Origin: Terriglobia bacterium
GTDB taxonomy: Bacteria; Acidobacteriota; Terriglobia; Bryobacterales; Bryobacteraceae
NCBI GenBank assembly: GCA_025363475.1
Contig: JANYDS010000023.1
Location: 124,001-188,000, forward strand
Direction: 5' to 3'
Length of the DNA: 64,000 nucleotides
Of this stretch, positions 19,284 to 28,845 are shown in pieces (the first letter of the stretch is position 1; every line of letters begins with the position of its first letter). The translations under genes and the position numbers were made by a program. Under the pieces are notes generated by a model. The model was not told where the DNA came from. It made no database searches and was given only the letters and a program-made list of their open reading frames with translations.

Positions 19284-19313
19284 TTTGCTCCCACCAGTCT
19301 ACAGATGGCTTGT

Positions 19314-21590
19314 CTACGACAGTTGCTGCGGTGAAGGCACGATCACTTTATCCGGCCCGTGGGCTTGCACGGCGGCAACTACTTCGGCGACGACAGCGCC
19401 ATCATTGTTATCCAGATCGCGCTTCAGGCGATTCAGCGCGACACTAATTACATCACGATGGCGCAGTTCATCGCCAGTGCCCCTGGTTATCAGGTCCAGC
19501 CAGAGACGATGGGTGAGGTCGACATCTTCCGGCCAAAGCCTGGGCGGATGCGGGCCAAGATTGAAGAACATCGACTGATTGACGTCAGGCATCACCACTT
19601 CAAGCGAGAGCGATGGACGCGGCTTCGCCAGTTCTTCCCAGGCCGCACCAATCAGGCGACCCTGTTCCGCCGGCGTCAGGCTGGGCGAAAGTCCGGTCAC
19701 GATTCTTGCGCACTGCAGTAAAGCGGCAGTCTGCAATATTGCCACCCACGGTGATGTGCCAGCCACGCTGAGAAGTTCCACATGTTTGCCTGCTTTTTCC
19801 GCAAGTCCCACGACCCGCGAAAACACGAGTTGTTCGGAATCTGCAAACACCTGATCGGATTCAAGCCCGTGCTCGCCGGAACCCGCCTGTGTCACCACTT
19901 TCACCGTCAGCACAACAATGTCTTCGCGCCGGGTGTCAGTCTTTTCGATCACTTTTTGCAGGTGTTCCAGGTGATGAGGATTGCGTACAGCAACCAGAAT
20001 GCTGCCCGGTCTTACCTTCAGCGTCTCTGCTGAAATCTCATCGCTCGTATGCAGCCGGAAATGTTCATTCTCCTGACCGTGGATATGGGTAACTCCCTTG
20101 TTTCGCCTCTTGTTGTAGCGTTCTGAAAACTCGAAGACCAGAAAGAAGGCGATGGTAAATATCAAGCCGGAAACGGTCGCCACCTTCTTCGTCAGCACAT
20201 TAATACTGGCCAGCAAAAACAGAATGATTGTTACCACTGCCAGTCCGATGGGGATTTCGGTCTTCCCAATCCGCAGGTTGAACGGCACTTTCCATTCACG
20301 ACCGTGGGGCATCTTGTAGCGCAGTACCAGCATCGACATGGCGTTCATCGTGAAGCTCCAGGCGACACCAAACGCGTACGCTTCGCCCAATACTTCAATG
20401 TTGCCGCGGCTTACGATAATCGTGACTAACTGTAAACCTGCAATCACGTTGATGATTCTGCTGGTAGTGCCAAATTTATGGTGCGGTTTGCGGAACCATT
20501 CGGTCAGCACGCCGTCTTCCGCCACACGGTTGACAACCCCGTTGGAGCCGATCAGCGAAGTATTCACTGCCCCGGAAAGAATGAGCACGCCGACCAGTAC
20601 CACAAACCCGTGGAACGCCAGTCTGACCGCGTAGGGGCCGGCCAGGAACATCGACAAGCCGCCAATCAGATTGTCCAGGTACTTATGCCGCTCGCCATCC
20701 GGAATCAGCATGACTGCGAAGAATGAAACCAGCGAGGTAAACAGAAGGCTGTAGACAAAAATTACAAAACCCGCGCGTTCCAGATTTTTCAGTTTTGGAG
20801 ACGCAATTTCCCGGTTCACCTGCGCCAGGCTTTCCTCGCCACTCATTGCCAGCAGCGAATGCCCCATGCCGATCATGATCGCGATGGCCGGAATCGCTGA
20901 TGCCCCGTGACCCTTGAGCCATCCCAGCGAATCAGGTCCGAACTTGATGTTCGACATCGCGGGAAACGGCACCGGCTGATAGCCCTTGCTAACGATCGTC
21001 ACGATACACCAGACAATCAGGATGACGACCATCACTGTGGTGATTTGCATAATCCGCAAGGCCTTCTCGCTGGATTCATGCATGCCGATGATGTTCTTGC
21101 GCCAGAAGTAAAACGTAACCAGAACGGCAAAGCCGGCGGCGAAATATTCCGACGGTACATGCGCCACATTCAGGTGGAAGTAATCGATGGATTCGTTTAC
21201 CAGACCGCCCAGATACAAACCCGCACTAACTCCGCTGATCGGCCCCGTAAGCACGTAATCGAACATGAGCGCCGAGACCGAGAATTTCGCGTAGACCGGA
21301 CCCATGGCTTCGCGAACCACGCGGTAAACACCGCCCCGCACAAACATGCTGCAGCTCTCGATATATACGGCCCGAACCGCATACGAGAACAGCATGATGC
21401 CGAGGATGAACCACGGGGCAGACTTGCCAATCGCAGTTTCCGCAATTCCCCCGACATAGTAAGCCGACGACGCAAGATCACTCAAAACAATAGCGGCAGC
21501 CCGCCAAAACGAGATAAACGACAACATGACAGTTGTCGCGACAACTACTTTCCTTGTTACTGCGGGGCGGTCAGATGGGACAGCGGTCAA
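19314..21590 (-). CDS. KimA-like APC-superfamily permease (first copy, riboswitch-controlled)
   Basis: 758 residues, TTG start with GGAG seven bases upstream. It has the same layout as the following gene: ~12 membrane segments, with VLSDLASSAYYVGGI, FVRGGVYRVVREAMG and SALMFDYVLTGPISGVSAG. A hydrophilic C-terminus from about residue 490 contains a UspA-like segment (GSILVAVRNPHHLEHL, ARIVTG). The 5' leader contains a ydaO-type c-di-AMP riboswitch, whose known target genes are largely potassium and osmolyte transporters. Potassium import is thus the leading hypothesis. The pair looks like a tandem duplication. Confidence 0.82.
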   Translation of the reverse strand: MTAVPSDRPAVTRKVVVATTVMLSFISFWRAAAIVLSDLASSAYYVGGIAETAIGKSAPWFILGIMLFSYAVRAVYIESCSMFVRGGVYRVVREAMGPVYAKFSVSALMFDYVLTGPISGVSAGLYLGGLVNESIDYFHLNVAHVPSEYFAAGFAVLVTFYFWRKNIIGMHESSEKALRIMQITTVMVVILIVWCIVTIVSKGYQPVPFPAMSNIKFGPDSLGWLKGHGASAIPAIAIMIGMGHSLLAMSGEESLAQVNREIASPKLKNLERAGFVIFVYSLLFTSLVSFFAVMLIPDGERHKYLDNLIGGLSMFLAGPYAVRLAFHGFVVLVGVLILSGAVNTSLIGSNGVVNRVAEDGVLTEWFRKPHHKFGTTSRIINVIAGLQLVTIIVSRGNIEVLGEAYAFGVAWSFTMNAMSMLVLRYKMPHGREWKVPFNLRIGKTEIPIGLAVVTIILFLLASINVLTKKVATVSGLIFTIAFFLVFEFSERYNKRRNKGVTHIHGQENEHFRLHTSDEISAETLKVRPGSILVAVRNPHHLEHLQKVIEKTDTRREDIVVLTVKVVTQAGSGEHGLESDQVFADSEQLVFSRVVGLAEKAGKHVELLSVAGTSPWVAILQTAALLQCARIVTGLSPSLTPAEQGRLIGAAWEELAKPRPSLSLEVVMPDVNQSMFFNLGPHPPRLWPEDVDLTHRLWLDLITRGTGDELRHRDVISVALNRLKRDLDNNDGAVVAEVVAAVQAHGPDKVIVPSPQQLS

Positions 21591-21630
21591 GCGTATACTC
21601 CGGTTCCTGCCTCAACGGCAGCTCTCAAAT

Positions 21631-21753
21631 TTACCTGCGGGGTTAGCTGACGGGCTGGAGCTTGAAAGTACTCCGTCCGGAACTTCGGACTGCGCCCCGG
21701 TTACTCGGGTCCCCCGCTCCGCTGCGAAGAGTCTCGCAAAGAACTCGGCATCC
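21631..21753 (-). promoter_or_regulatory. Cyclic di-AMP riboswitch (ydaO/yuaA type)
   Basis: The minus-strand leader of the permease operon shows the ydaO hallmarks in order. They are a 5' GGATGCCGAG, a GCGGGGGACCCG block, GGGGCGCAGTC, a variable hairpin (TCCGAAGTTCCGGA), and the conserved 3' GCCCGTCAGCTAACCCCGC followed by AGGTAA. The B. subtilis element has ACCCGACAGCTAACTCCG at that place. Downstream, CTGCC/GGCAG can form a small hairpin just before the GGAG ribosome site, with no T-tract. Control is therefore more likely translational than by termination. Recognised from memory of the consensus; not run through Infernal. Confidence 0.85.
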
Positions 21754-21772
21754 GTCAGATTAGCATGTAGTC

Positions 21773-23083
21773 GTGGGACCTGAGACACTGGCGCGGCAAA
21801 TCATCGGTCGATTGCAGGCTTCCGGATTCGACGCATATCTGGTCGGTGGCTGCGTGCGTGACATGCTGCTCAACCGTATACCGGGCGATTTTGACGTCGC
21901 CACGTCTGCCTTGCCGGAAGATCTCAAGCGTCTTTTCCCGGGTTCGGGTGAAGTCGGCGCTCACTTCGGAGTGGTGCTGGTGCGCGGCGGTGGAGCTCAG
22001 GTTGAGGTCGCCACGTTTCGCAGCGATCTCGACTACCTTGATGGCCGGCACCCCTCCGGGGTTCGCTTTGAAACGAACCCTGGAGAAGACGCGTTGCGAA
22101 GGGACTTTACCATCAACGCCCTGTTTCTCGATCCTGCAACCGGCGATTTGCTCGACTTCGTAAACGGGCGTGCTGATCTCAAAACAGGCATCATCCGCGC
22201 CATCGGAGACCCTGCCAAACGTTTTGCTGAAGACCACCTGCGTCTGCTCCGGGCGGTAAGGTTCGCCGCGCGCCTCAATTTTCAAATCGAGCACGTAACT
22301 TTTGCCGCCATACGGACGCTTGCCCCCCAAATCCGCACTATTGCCGCAGAACGGGTTCGCGACGAAATCCTGCGCATCCTCATGGAAAGCGGTGCCAGAC
22401 GTGGCTTCGAACTGCTCTCCACAACTGGATTACTCGACGAAATTCTGCCTGAAGTCGCGGCCATGCGGGGAGTACAGCAGCCCCCTGAGTTCCATCCGGA
22501 AGGCGATGTCTGGACCCACACACTGATCATGCTCGACGGCCTCGACAATCCCTCCGCGACACTCGCCATGGGCGTCCTGCTTCATGATGTCGGCAAGCCT
22601 TCGACGTTTCGCATAGCTGACCGGATCCGTTTCAACGGCCATGTGGAAAAAGGCGTTGAAATTGCACACTCGATCCTCGTGCGCCTCCGGTTTTCCGCCC
22701 AGGCTACCGAAGCCATCGAAGCTCTGGTGGCCAACCACATGAAGTTTATGGACGTGTGCGAAATGAAGGACAGCACGTTGAAGCGTTTCATCCGTCAGCC
22801 GGCATTTGACGAACACCTGGCGCTGCACCGCCTTGATTGCCTTTCGAGCCACGGCAGTTTGACGAACTACGACTTCGTACAACAGAAGCTTGGGCAGTTG
22901 CCGGTTGAGGAACTCCATCCTGTTCCACTGCTGTCAGGTCGGCATCTCATAGCAGCCGGATACCAGCCGGGGCCCGCCTTCGGTGATGTCCTCAAAGCAG
23001 TGGAAGACGCCCAGCTGGAAGGTCGTATCTCGACACCCGAAGCTGCGCTGGCGCTCGCGGTTACAGAATTTAGTCGTCGTTAA
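21773..23083 (+). CDS. cca: CCA-adding enzyme / poly(A) polymerase family nucleotidyltransferase with HD domain
   Basis: 436 residues, GTG start. The class II nucleotidyltransferase head has LVGGCVRDMLL with the catalytic GDFDVATSA. FRSDLDYLDGRHPSGVRF and the ALRRDFTINALFLDP block follow, then the RNA-binding RFAEDHLRLLRAVRFAARL motif. The C-half contains an HD-type motif (HTLIMLDGL, LLHDVGKP). It repairs or adds tRNA 3' CCA ends, or in some bacteria only part of the CCA. It diverges from the riboswitch leader; the 3' end overlaps rmuC by 14 bases. Confidence 0.88.
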   Translation: MGPETLARQIIGRLQASGFDAYLVGGCVRDMLLNRIPGDFDVATSALPEDLKRLFPGSGEVGAHFGVVLVRGGGAQVEVATFRSDLDYLDGRHPSGVRFETNPGEDALRRDFTINALFLDPATGDLLDFVNGRADLKTGIIRAIGDPAKRFAEDHLRLLRAVRFAARLNFQIEHVTFAAIRTLAPQIRTIAAERVRDEILRILMESGARRGFELLSTTGLLDEILPEVAAMRGVQQPPEFHPEGDVWTHTLIMLDGLDNPSATLAMGVLLHDVGKPSTFRIADRIRFNGHVEKGVEIAHSILVRLRFSAQATEAIEALVANHMKFMDVCEMKDSTLKRFIRQPAFDEHLALHRLDCLSSHGSLTNYDFVQQKLGQLPVEELHPVPLLSGRHLIAAGYQPGPAFGDVLKAVEDAQLEGRISTPEAALALAVTEFSRR

Positions 23084-24308
23084 CCGCAACCAGGTGCAGC
23101 AGGCCGGTCCGGTCCGGCTCTTCTGAGCTCTCGACGTCCTTGAGCCGCCGTTCGATCACGCGCGTTCGGGTCGCGGCCTCATCCACTGTCTGCGTGGCCT
23201 GTTCCAGACGTTTGCGGATAGTGGCCAGAACCTGCGAATATTTACCGAACTGACCTTTCACTTCACCCAGCAGTTTCCAGACTTCGCTCGAACGCTGTTG
23301 GATGGTCAGTGTTCGGAAGCCCATCTGCAGACTGTTGAGCAGCGCGGCGAAAGTGGTTGGGCCGGAGAGCACAACGCGGTAATCGTTCTGCAGGCTTTCC
23401 GCCAGACCGGGACGTCGCAGCGCCTCCGCATACAGGCCTTCTGTAGCCAGGAAAAGTATCCCGAAATCAGTCGTTTTCGGAGGAGCCAGATACTTACTGC
23501 TGAACGTCTTCGCGCAAGCCCGCACGACGGTTTCCAGTTCGCGGGAGATTGCGTCTACAGCCACGGCATCACCGCGCTCAGCCGCTGCAGCCAGCCGCTG
23601 ATAAGTCTCCATCGGAAACTTTGCATCCACCGGCAACCAGACCGGTTCGTTATCCTGGCCCGGCAGTTTGATGGCAAATTCCACCCGTTCACTGGTCCCG
23701 GTAACGGCCACATTGCGGTCAAACTGATCTGGCGAAAGCATCTGCGAGAGCAGATTTTCCAGCTGCACTTCGCCCCACGCCCCGCGCGTAGTCACGTTGC
23801 TCAGGACACGCTTCAAATCGCCGACGCCAGAAGCCAGCGCCTGCATCTCGCCCAAACCTTTGTGCACCTGTTCCAGCCGCTCACTCACCAGCCGGAAAGA
23901 TTCCCCGAGTCGCGCTTCCAGCGTGGTCTGCAGCTTTTCATCCACCGTCTGCCGCATCTGTTCGAGTTTCGCGGCGTTATCTGTTTGAATCGCCAGCAGC
24001 CGCTGATCCACTACGCCGCGAATCGCTTCGAGGCGGGTGTGCTGGTCGCGCTGCATATCGCCCAGTTGTCCGGTTAGCGCCCCGCGAAGCGCTTCAGAAC
24101 GCTGGTCGGTCAATGCGGCAAAGTTCTGAATGCTGGATGAAAGCTCACCGCGCAATCCGCGATTCTCCTCGCTCTGGCCCTGTTGCAGACGCGCCAGATC
24201 GTCGCGGAGACGTGCTTCAAACGAATCGCGGGAGCGCAGCCGCGAAAGCAAAATCAGATTGAGGCCGATGACAACGATGAGGAGAATAACGAGCGCAGCA
24301 GAAAACAT
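23070..24308 (-). CDS. rmuC: DNA recombination protein RmuC homologue
   Basis: 412 residues. An N-terminal membrane anchor (about 5-22) is followed by a long coiled coil (about 25-175, with repeated Gln/Arg/Glu heptads). The RmuC core then has GAWGEVQLENLLSQMLSPDQF, LPVDAKFPMETYQRL and a FGILFLATEGLYAEA block, typical of the PD-(D/E)XK-like RmuC fold. RmuC limits inversions at short repeats. Convergent overlap with cca. Confidence 0.93.
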   Translation of the reverse strand: MFSAALVILLIVVIGLNLILLSRLRSRDSFEARLRDDLARLQQGQSEENRGLRGELSSSIQNFAALTDQRSEALRGALTGQLGDMQRDQHTRLEAIRGVVDQRLLAIQTDNAAKLEQMRQTVDEKLQTTLEARLGESFRLVSERLEQVHKGLGEMQALASGVGDLKRVLSNVTTRGAWGEVQLENLLSQMLSPDQFDRNVAVTGTSERVEFAIKLPGQDNEPVWLPVDAKFPMETYQRLAAAAERGDAVAVDAISRELETVVRACAKTFSSKYLAPPKTTDFGILFLATEGLYAEALRRPGLAESLQNDYRVVLSGPTTFAALLNSLQMGFRTLTIQQRSSEVWKLLGEVKGQFGKYSQVLATIRKRLEQATQTVDEAATRTRVIERRLKDVESSEEPDRTGLLHLVAVNDD

Positions 24309-24396
24309 TTTGATCCTCGCCTGTTTCGATCAGACGTGACTTGAGGATACACCTTTTCATTCGAATCCGGCCACCGGTCCTCCGCATCTCAAGCAC

Positions 24397-24834
24397 ATGT
24401 CATCCGCAGCAGAAAGTGCTCAACTGATCCTCACGCTTTACGAACAGCGCCGCGAACCGGTCATGAGGGAGGCTCGCGGGTTTGTTCAGGGCTTCAACCC
24501 TCAGTCGATCACCGACTTGATGGAGACATTTTTGGGGCCGCACAGCGGACACCTCCGGATGGTGGCCGGTTACTGGGATATGGCTTCCTCGTTCGTGGTC
24601 AACGGCGCGATCGATGCCAAAATGTTTGATGACGCCAATTCGGAGCATTGGGGCCTCTTGGCAAAGCTTGAAGATTTCCTGCCGCAACTTCGTGAAATGT
24701 TGATGAATCCGCGTTTTATGAAACACCTCGAAGAAGTATGTCTCGCTGTGCCCGACGGCCGCGAACGCATCAACTTAACCAGAGGACGATTGCGCAAGAT
24801 GGCGGCGATGCGCGCTGCGGCAGCGGCCAAATAG
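24397..24834 (+). CDS. Conserved hypothetical protein
   Basis: 145 residues, all-helical by composition. The family is recalled from Acidobacteria and beta-proteobacteria (pattern LYEQRREPVMREAR, then GPHSGHLRMVAGYWDMASSFVV and DDANSEHW) but has no known function. No signal peptide or membrane segment is seen. It lies alone between two oppositely directed genes, so it probably has its own promoter in the ~90 bases upstream. Confidence 0.7.
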   Translation: MSSAAESAQLILTLYEQRREPVMREARGFVQGFNPQSITDLMETFLGPHSGHLRMVAGYWDMASSFVVNGAIDAKMFDDANSEHWGLLAKLEDFLPQLREMLMNPRFMKHLEEVCLAVPDGRERINLTRGRLRKMAAMRAAAAAK

Positions 24835-24852
24835 CCGCTCTAACCAATCTAA

Positions 24853-26208
24853 CTAACGGGCTTCCACAAGCGGCTGCGCAATCAACATAGCTTTGCGCCG
24901 CAGATGAATCATCGAAAAAAGTACGACGAACCCGCTGACCAGGCCAATCGACGGCCCCACACCCAGCATGGCCGGGTCTGCCAGCCGCCCCTCAGCCCGC
25001 AGAAGGGTAGTCACAATCAAATTCACCGTCACGGGGATAAAGGCCGCTAGCAAAGGTAATTTCGGACGGTCCAAAGCGAAAAAACACCGCGCAATCACGT
25101 CCATCAACGCCCAGCCCATCAGACTGGGCGCGAACCCCAAAAACACGCCAGAAACCAGCTGTGTGGATTCCGGCGTAAAGTTGCCGCGCTCAAACAGCAG
25201 CGCAATCACTGGTGTTCGCAGCAGCATTCCAGCCGCACACGCGACCGCTGACGCCAAGGCCATCATCCCGACACTCTTGTCAATCAGGCGGTACGCCTTC
25301 TGCGTGTCGCTCGTACCCCGCAGGCACGCGATTTCCGGCACCAGAGTTCCGGCCACCGGATAAACCAGATAAGCAATCACCACATTCGCGCAGCGCATGC
25401 AGTAATCAAAAGCAGCAGCGGTACCGGAAGCCCCATGTGTTGCGAATGCGCGCGTAACCACAATGTTCGCGGCTATCAAGCCGCCATAGAGCACAAACAT
25501 TCCCGGTTTGACAAGAATGTCGCGCAGCGGAATCGTCATCGCGGCACGGGGAGCACCCCGCAGCTCACGAGTGGCCCACCAGGTCAGAACCAGCTGCAAT
25601 GCCGCCCCGGTTGTATAGCCGATGGCAAAACCATCCACACCCATCACCTCCCAAAGGGAAAGTGCGGCCACGATCGTCACACCGTTCAGGCAGGCCTGGT
25701 AGAGCGCGGGCACCAGAAACCGCCGCTCCGTATAGAGCAGCGCGGAATAAATTGCCGCACCTCCCGCAAACAGCGCAGAAGGCGCCAGTATCCGCAAAAG
25801 TTGCACAGCCTGGTCATGTTGCACGCCAGCCAGGCCAGGCCCCAGGAGGTGAATTACCTCCGGCGCAAGCACAACTCCGGCCACGCTCACCCCAGCCAGA
25901 ATGAGGCCGAACACCTGTGCAGCGCGCGCGAACAGCGCCAGTCGCGCTGCCCCTTGCCGCAGCATCAGCATTGGCACAAAGGCGAACAACATGGTGTTCA
26001 TAACAATTGAATTCAGGGTGTCAAGAGGCCCCGTCGCCACGGCTAGCGCATCGGCCCGCGCATGAGTCCCCACCAGGTAGGCAGTGACTGCGATCCGGAA
26101 AAATCCGGTGATATTTCCGACAAGAATCCCGGCCCCGACCACCAGGCCGCCCTGCACCAGACGACTCTGGCGCAGCCGGGCGACCGTGATGGAAAGAGAC
26201 GGAAGCAA
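24853..26208 (-). CDS. MurJ/MviN-family lipid II flippase-like protein
   Basis: 451 residues with ~12-13 hydrophobic segments, of the MOP superfamily MurJ branch. Marks are the opening GGLVVGAGILVGNITGFFRI, the NSIVMNTMLFAFVPML loop and GGAAIYSALLYTERRF. It is shorter than typical MurJ (~510), so it may be a polysaccharide-type MviN paralogue rather than the essential lipid II flippase. It follows tpx with no gap (tpx stop at 26209, this start at 26208). Confidence 0.8.
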   Translation of the reverse strand: MLPSLSITVARLRQSRLVQGGLVVGAGILVGNITGFFRIAVTAYLVGTHARADALAVATGPLDTLNSIVMNTMLFAFVPMLMLRQGAARLALFARAAQVFGLILAGVSVAGVVLAPEVIHLLGPGLAGVQHDQAVQLLRILAPSALFAGGAAIYSALLYTERRFLVPALYQACLNGVTIVAALSLWEVMGVDGFAIGYTTGAALQLVLTWWATRELRGAPRAAMTIPLRDILVKPGMFVLYGGLIAANIVVTRAFATHGASGTAAAFDYCMRCANVVIAYLVYPVAGTLVPEIACLRGTSDTQKAYRLIDKSVGMMALASAVACAAGMLLRTPVIALLFERGNFTPESTQLVSGVFLGFAPSLMGWALMDVIARCFFALDRPKLPLLAAFIPVTVNLIVTTLLRAEGRLADPAMLGVGPSIGLVSGFVVLFSMIHLRRKAMLIAQPLVEAR

Positions 26209-26712
26209 CTAACTCCGTGCGGCTGCCAGGGCGGCTTCGTAGTTCGGGGAATCCCCAACTTCCGGGACATACTCCACATATTTGATCTTGTCGTCCGGCC
26301 CTACCACGAAAATTGCGCGGCTCAGGATACGGAGTTCTTTGATCAGCGTGCCGTAGGCCTCACCAAAAGACACGTCGCGATGATCAGACAACATCTTCAG
26401 ATTGTCCACCGCAAACGAATTGCAGAAACGCTTCTGCGCAAACGGCAAATCGACACTGACGGTGAAAATATCCACACCGTCCAGCTTTGCCGCTTCTTCA
26501 TTAAACCGCCTGGTCTGCGCATCGCAAACCGGCGTATCCAGCGAAGGCAGTACGCTGAAGATCCGCGTTTTCTTGCCCGTATCGCCCAGATGCATGGGTT
26601 TCATACCGCTGTCGATCACAGAAAAATCCGGGGCCTGGTCGCCGGCTTTCAGTTCCGGGCCCACCAGTGTCAGCGGGTTTCCCCGCATAGTTGTTGCTCC
26701 TGCGCGCTCCAT
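26209..26712 (-). CDS. tpx: Thiol peroxidase (atypical 2-Cys peroxiredoxin)
   Basis: 167 residues. Reduces peroxides with the peroxidatic Cys63 in SLDTPVCDAQTRRF and the resolving Cys97 in AQKRFC. The start region RGNPLTLVGPELKAGDQAPDF is diagnostic for Tpx. ATG 26712 has GAGG nine bases before it; an internal ATG eight codons later also has a good AGGAG, so both starts are possible. It lies between the thioredoxin-domain gene (34 bases upstream) and the MurJ-like gene, all on the minus strand. Confidence 0.96.
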   Translation of the reverse strand: MERAGATTMRGNPLTLVGPELKAGDQAPDFSVIDSGMKPMHLGDTGKKTRIFSVLPSLDTPVCDAQTRRFNEEAAKLDGVDIFTVSVDLPFAQKRFCNSFAVDNLKMLSDHRDVSFGEAYGTLIKELRILSRAIFVVGPDDKIKYVEYVPEVGDSPNYEAALAAARS

Positions 26713-26746
26713 AATAATCGTCCTCTTTCTTTTGGGGTTGAAACGC

Positions 26747-28825
26747 CTATCTTAGCAATTGCAGCAGTTCCTCCTGATTTGTGGCCGGTTTCCGGCATGT
26801 GTAATTCTCACAAATATAGACTGCGGTTCCTCCGCCACCCGCCATCTGCCGTGTTGCCGGTTGATATTCAGCCAGTTCCGGCGCGGCATAAAGCAGGATT
26901 CTGTTCGGATCGAACTGTGCCCGCAGGGTCCGGACCATCTCATCTGAGCCGTTGCCCGCCACCACAATCTCTCGCTGCGGAGCAATGTCGAACTCGCACG
27001 ATGCCAGCATCTGAGGCATCCCGGTTGCCGACTGCGTCAGCCCCTTGTGGAACACGGCAATCAATTTCCGTGCCGCACGCTCATACGAAACGTTCCCCGT
27101 AATTCGTGCGAGCCTCAGCAGATTGCTCAACGCCACGGCATTGCCGGAAGGCTCCGCGCCATCGTAGTCGTCTTTGGTCCGCATCAATCGCGCGGCGTCT
27201 TCCTGTGACGACGTAAAGAATCCACCGGCTTCGTCTTCAAGCAGTGATCGTTGCTGGTCCGTCAGCGCAATCGCCTCCCGTAAATATCGGAAATTGAAAG
27301 TCGCTTCATAAAGGTCAATCAGGCCTTGCACCAGAAACGCATAATCGTCCAGCATCCCGGCAATCGCGGCATCGCCATCGCAATAGCGCCGCAGCAGTGA
27401 GCCGTCTTTCAGGCGCAGAGTTTCCAGCAGAAAATCCGCAGCCTGAACCGCAGCCAATGCGTATTTCGGTTCATTTAGAACTGCTGCGCCCTTCGCAAAT
27501 GCAGAGATCATCAGGCCATTCCACGAGGTCAGAATCTTGTTATCGAGATGCGGTCGCGGACGCAGTGCACGCGCGTCAAACAACACCCTTTCCGCTTCCG
27601 CGATTCCGGTCACAAATTCCACTGCGGAGACCCCGAAATGACTCGCAGTTTCCTCCAGCGTATGTGCCTGAAACAAGATATTCCTGCCGGTGAATTCGGT
27701 ATGTGGGTCGTTCATCACATTGCCGTCCGGTTCCACTCCGTATCGATACCGGAACCACTCCGCCCGCTCCAGCCCCAGCAGCGCCTGAATTTCAGGCCAG
27801 GCCCAGATATAGAAGGCGCCTTCGCTCTTGTCTTTGGGCCGCGTCCCGTCCTCCGCACTATCGGCATCTTCGGCTGAATAGAATCCGCCGCCCGCAGCTG
27901 TCATATCCCGCATCACGTAATCCAGAACCCGCTGCGCCGCCAGCGCCAGCGTGCTGTTCTGCGTAATCTGAAACGCTTCCAGGTACGAAATTGCCAGCTG
28001 CGCCTGGTCGTACAGCATCTTTTCAAAGTGCGGCACAAACCAGTATTCGTCTACCGAATACCTGTGAAATCCCCCACCCAGCTGATCATGCATGCCGCCC
28101 CGTTCCATGGCCAGGAGCGTTTCCACCACCATGTCCAGAGCTGCCTCCTGCCCCGTCCGCTTCCAGTACCTCAGCAGGAAGTTATAAACTGAAGGCCGCG
28201 GGAATTTCGGTGCCGAACCGAATCCGCCCCGTTCAGAATCGAACGCTCGGCGGAACTGCTGGAACGCTTCGTCGAATACCGTTGCAGCGACCCGGTCTTT
28301 CCCGCCTTCCGCCGACCCGCCAGCCTGCAACCGCAACTGGTCCATCATGGCCGCGCTCGATTGCAAAATTTTCTCCCGGTCGTTCTTCCACGCCTCTGCC
28401 ACGCGTTCCAGAACCAAGGGGAATCCCGCGCGTCCATACCGGTTTTCCGGCGGGAAATAGGTCCCGCCAACGAACGGCTTTAACTCGGGAGTTAGCCAGA
28501 CAGACATTGGCCATCCCCCGCTCCCGGTCGTCGCCTGCACATACGACATATAGATTCGATCGATGTCCGGGCGCTCTTCGCGGTCCACTTTTACTGGCAC
28601 AAACCATTTATTCACCAGTGCTGCAATTTCCTCGTTCTCAAACGATTCCCGCTCCATCACATGGCACCAGTGGCACGTGGAGTAGCCTATCGAAAGGAAG
28701 ATCGGCTTGTCTTCAACCCGCGATTTTTCAAACGCCTCCGGCCCCCAGGGGTACCAGTCCACAGGATTGTGGGCGTGCTGCTGAAGATACGGACTCTTCT
28801 CATGAATCAAACGGTTGGAATGCAT
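26747..28825 (-). CDS. YyaL-type thioredoxin-domain (DUF255) protein
   Basis: 692 residues. The N-terminal DUF255 thioredoxin-like domain (about 1-165) has [18 protein letters not shown] and the CHWCH motif (Cys51, Cys54). The remainder is an (alpha/alpha)6 barrel like N-acylglucosamine epimerases/glycosidases ([24 protein letters not shown]). Family members include human SPATA20; enzymatic function is unknown. Its neighbour tpx suggests a redox role, but this is only context. Divergent from the phosphoesterase gene with 20 bases between them. Confidence 0.92.
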   Translation of the reverse strand: MHSNRLIHEKSPYLQQHAHNPVDWYPWGPEAFEKSRVEDKPIFLSIGYSTCHWCHVMERESFENEEIAALVNKWFVPVKVDREERPDIDRIYMSYVQATTGSGGWPMSVWLTPELKPFVGGTYFPPENRYGRAGFPLVLERVAEAWKNDREKILQSSAAMMDQLRLQAGGSAEGGKDRVAATVFDEAFQQFRRAFDSERGGFGSAPKFPRPSVYNFLLRYWKRTGQEAALDMVVETLLAMERGGMHDQLGGGFHRYSVDEYWFVPHFEKMLYDQAQLAISYLEAFQITQNSTLALAAQRVLDYVMRDMTAAGGGFYSAEDADSAEDGTRPKDKSEGAFYIWAWPEIQALLGLERAEWFRYRYGVEPDGNVMNDPHTEFTGRNILFQAHTLEETASHFGVSAVEFVTGIAEAERVLFDARALRPRPHLDNKILTSWNGLMISAFAKGAAVLNEPKYALAAVQAADFLLETLRLKDGSLLRRYCDGDAAIAGMLDDYAFLVQGLIDLYEATFNFRYLREAIALTDQQRSLLEDEAGGFFTSSQEDAARLMRTKDDYDGAEPSGNAVALSNLLRLARITGNVSYERAARKLIAVFHKGLTQSATGMPQMLASCEFDIAPQREIVVAGNGSDEMVRTLRAQFDPNRILLYAAPELAEYQPATRQMAGGGGTAVYICENYTCRKPATNQEELLQLLR

Positions 28826-28845
28826 GGTGTAAATAACAGGAGAAC

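Noticed and set aside
24853-28825. tpx, YyaL-type and MurJ-like genes as one dedicated redox/cell-wall system
   Set aside because: They are co-directional and close, but nothing in the sequences ties the functions together; adjacency alone is not enough.
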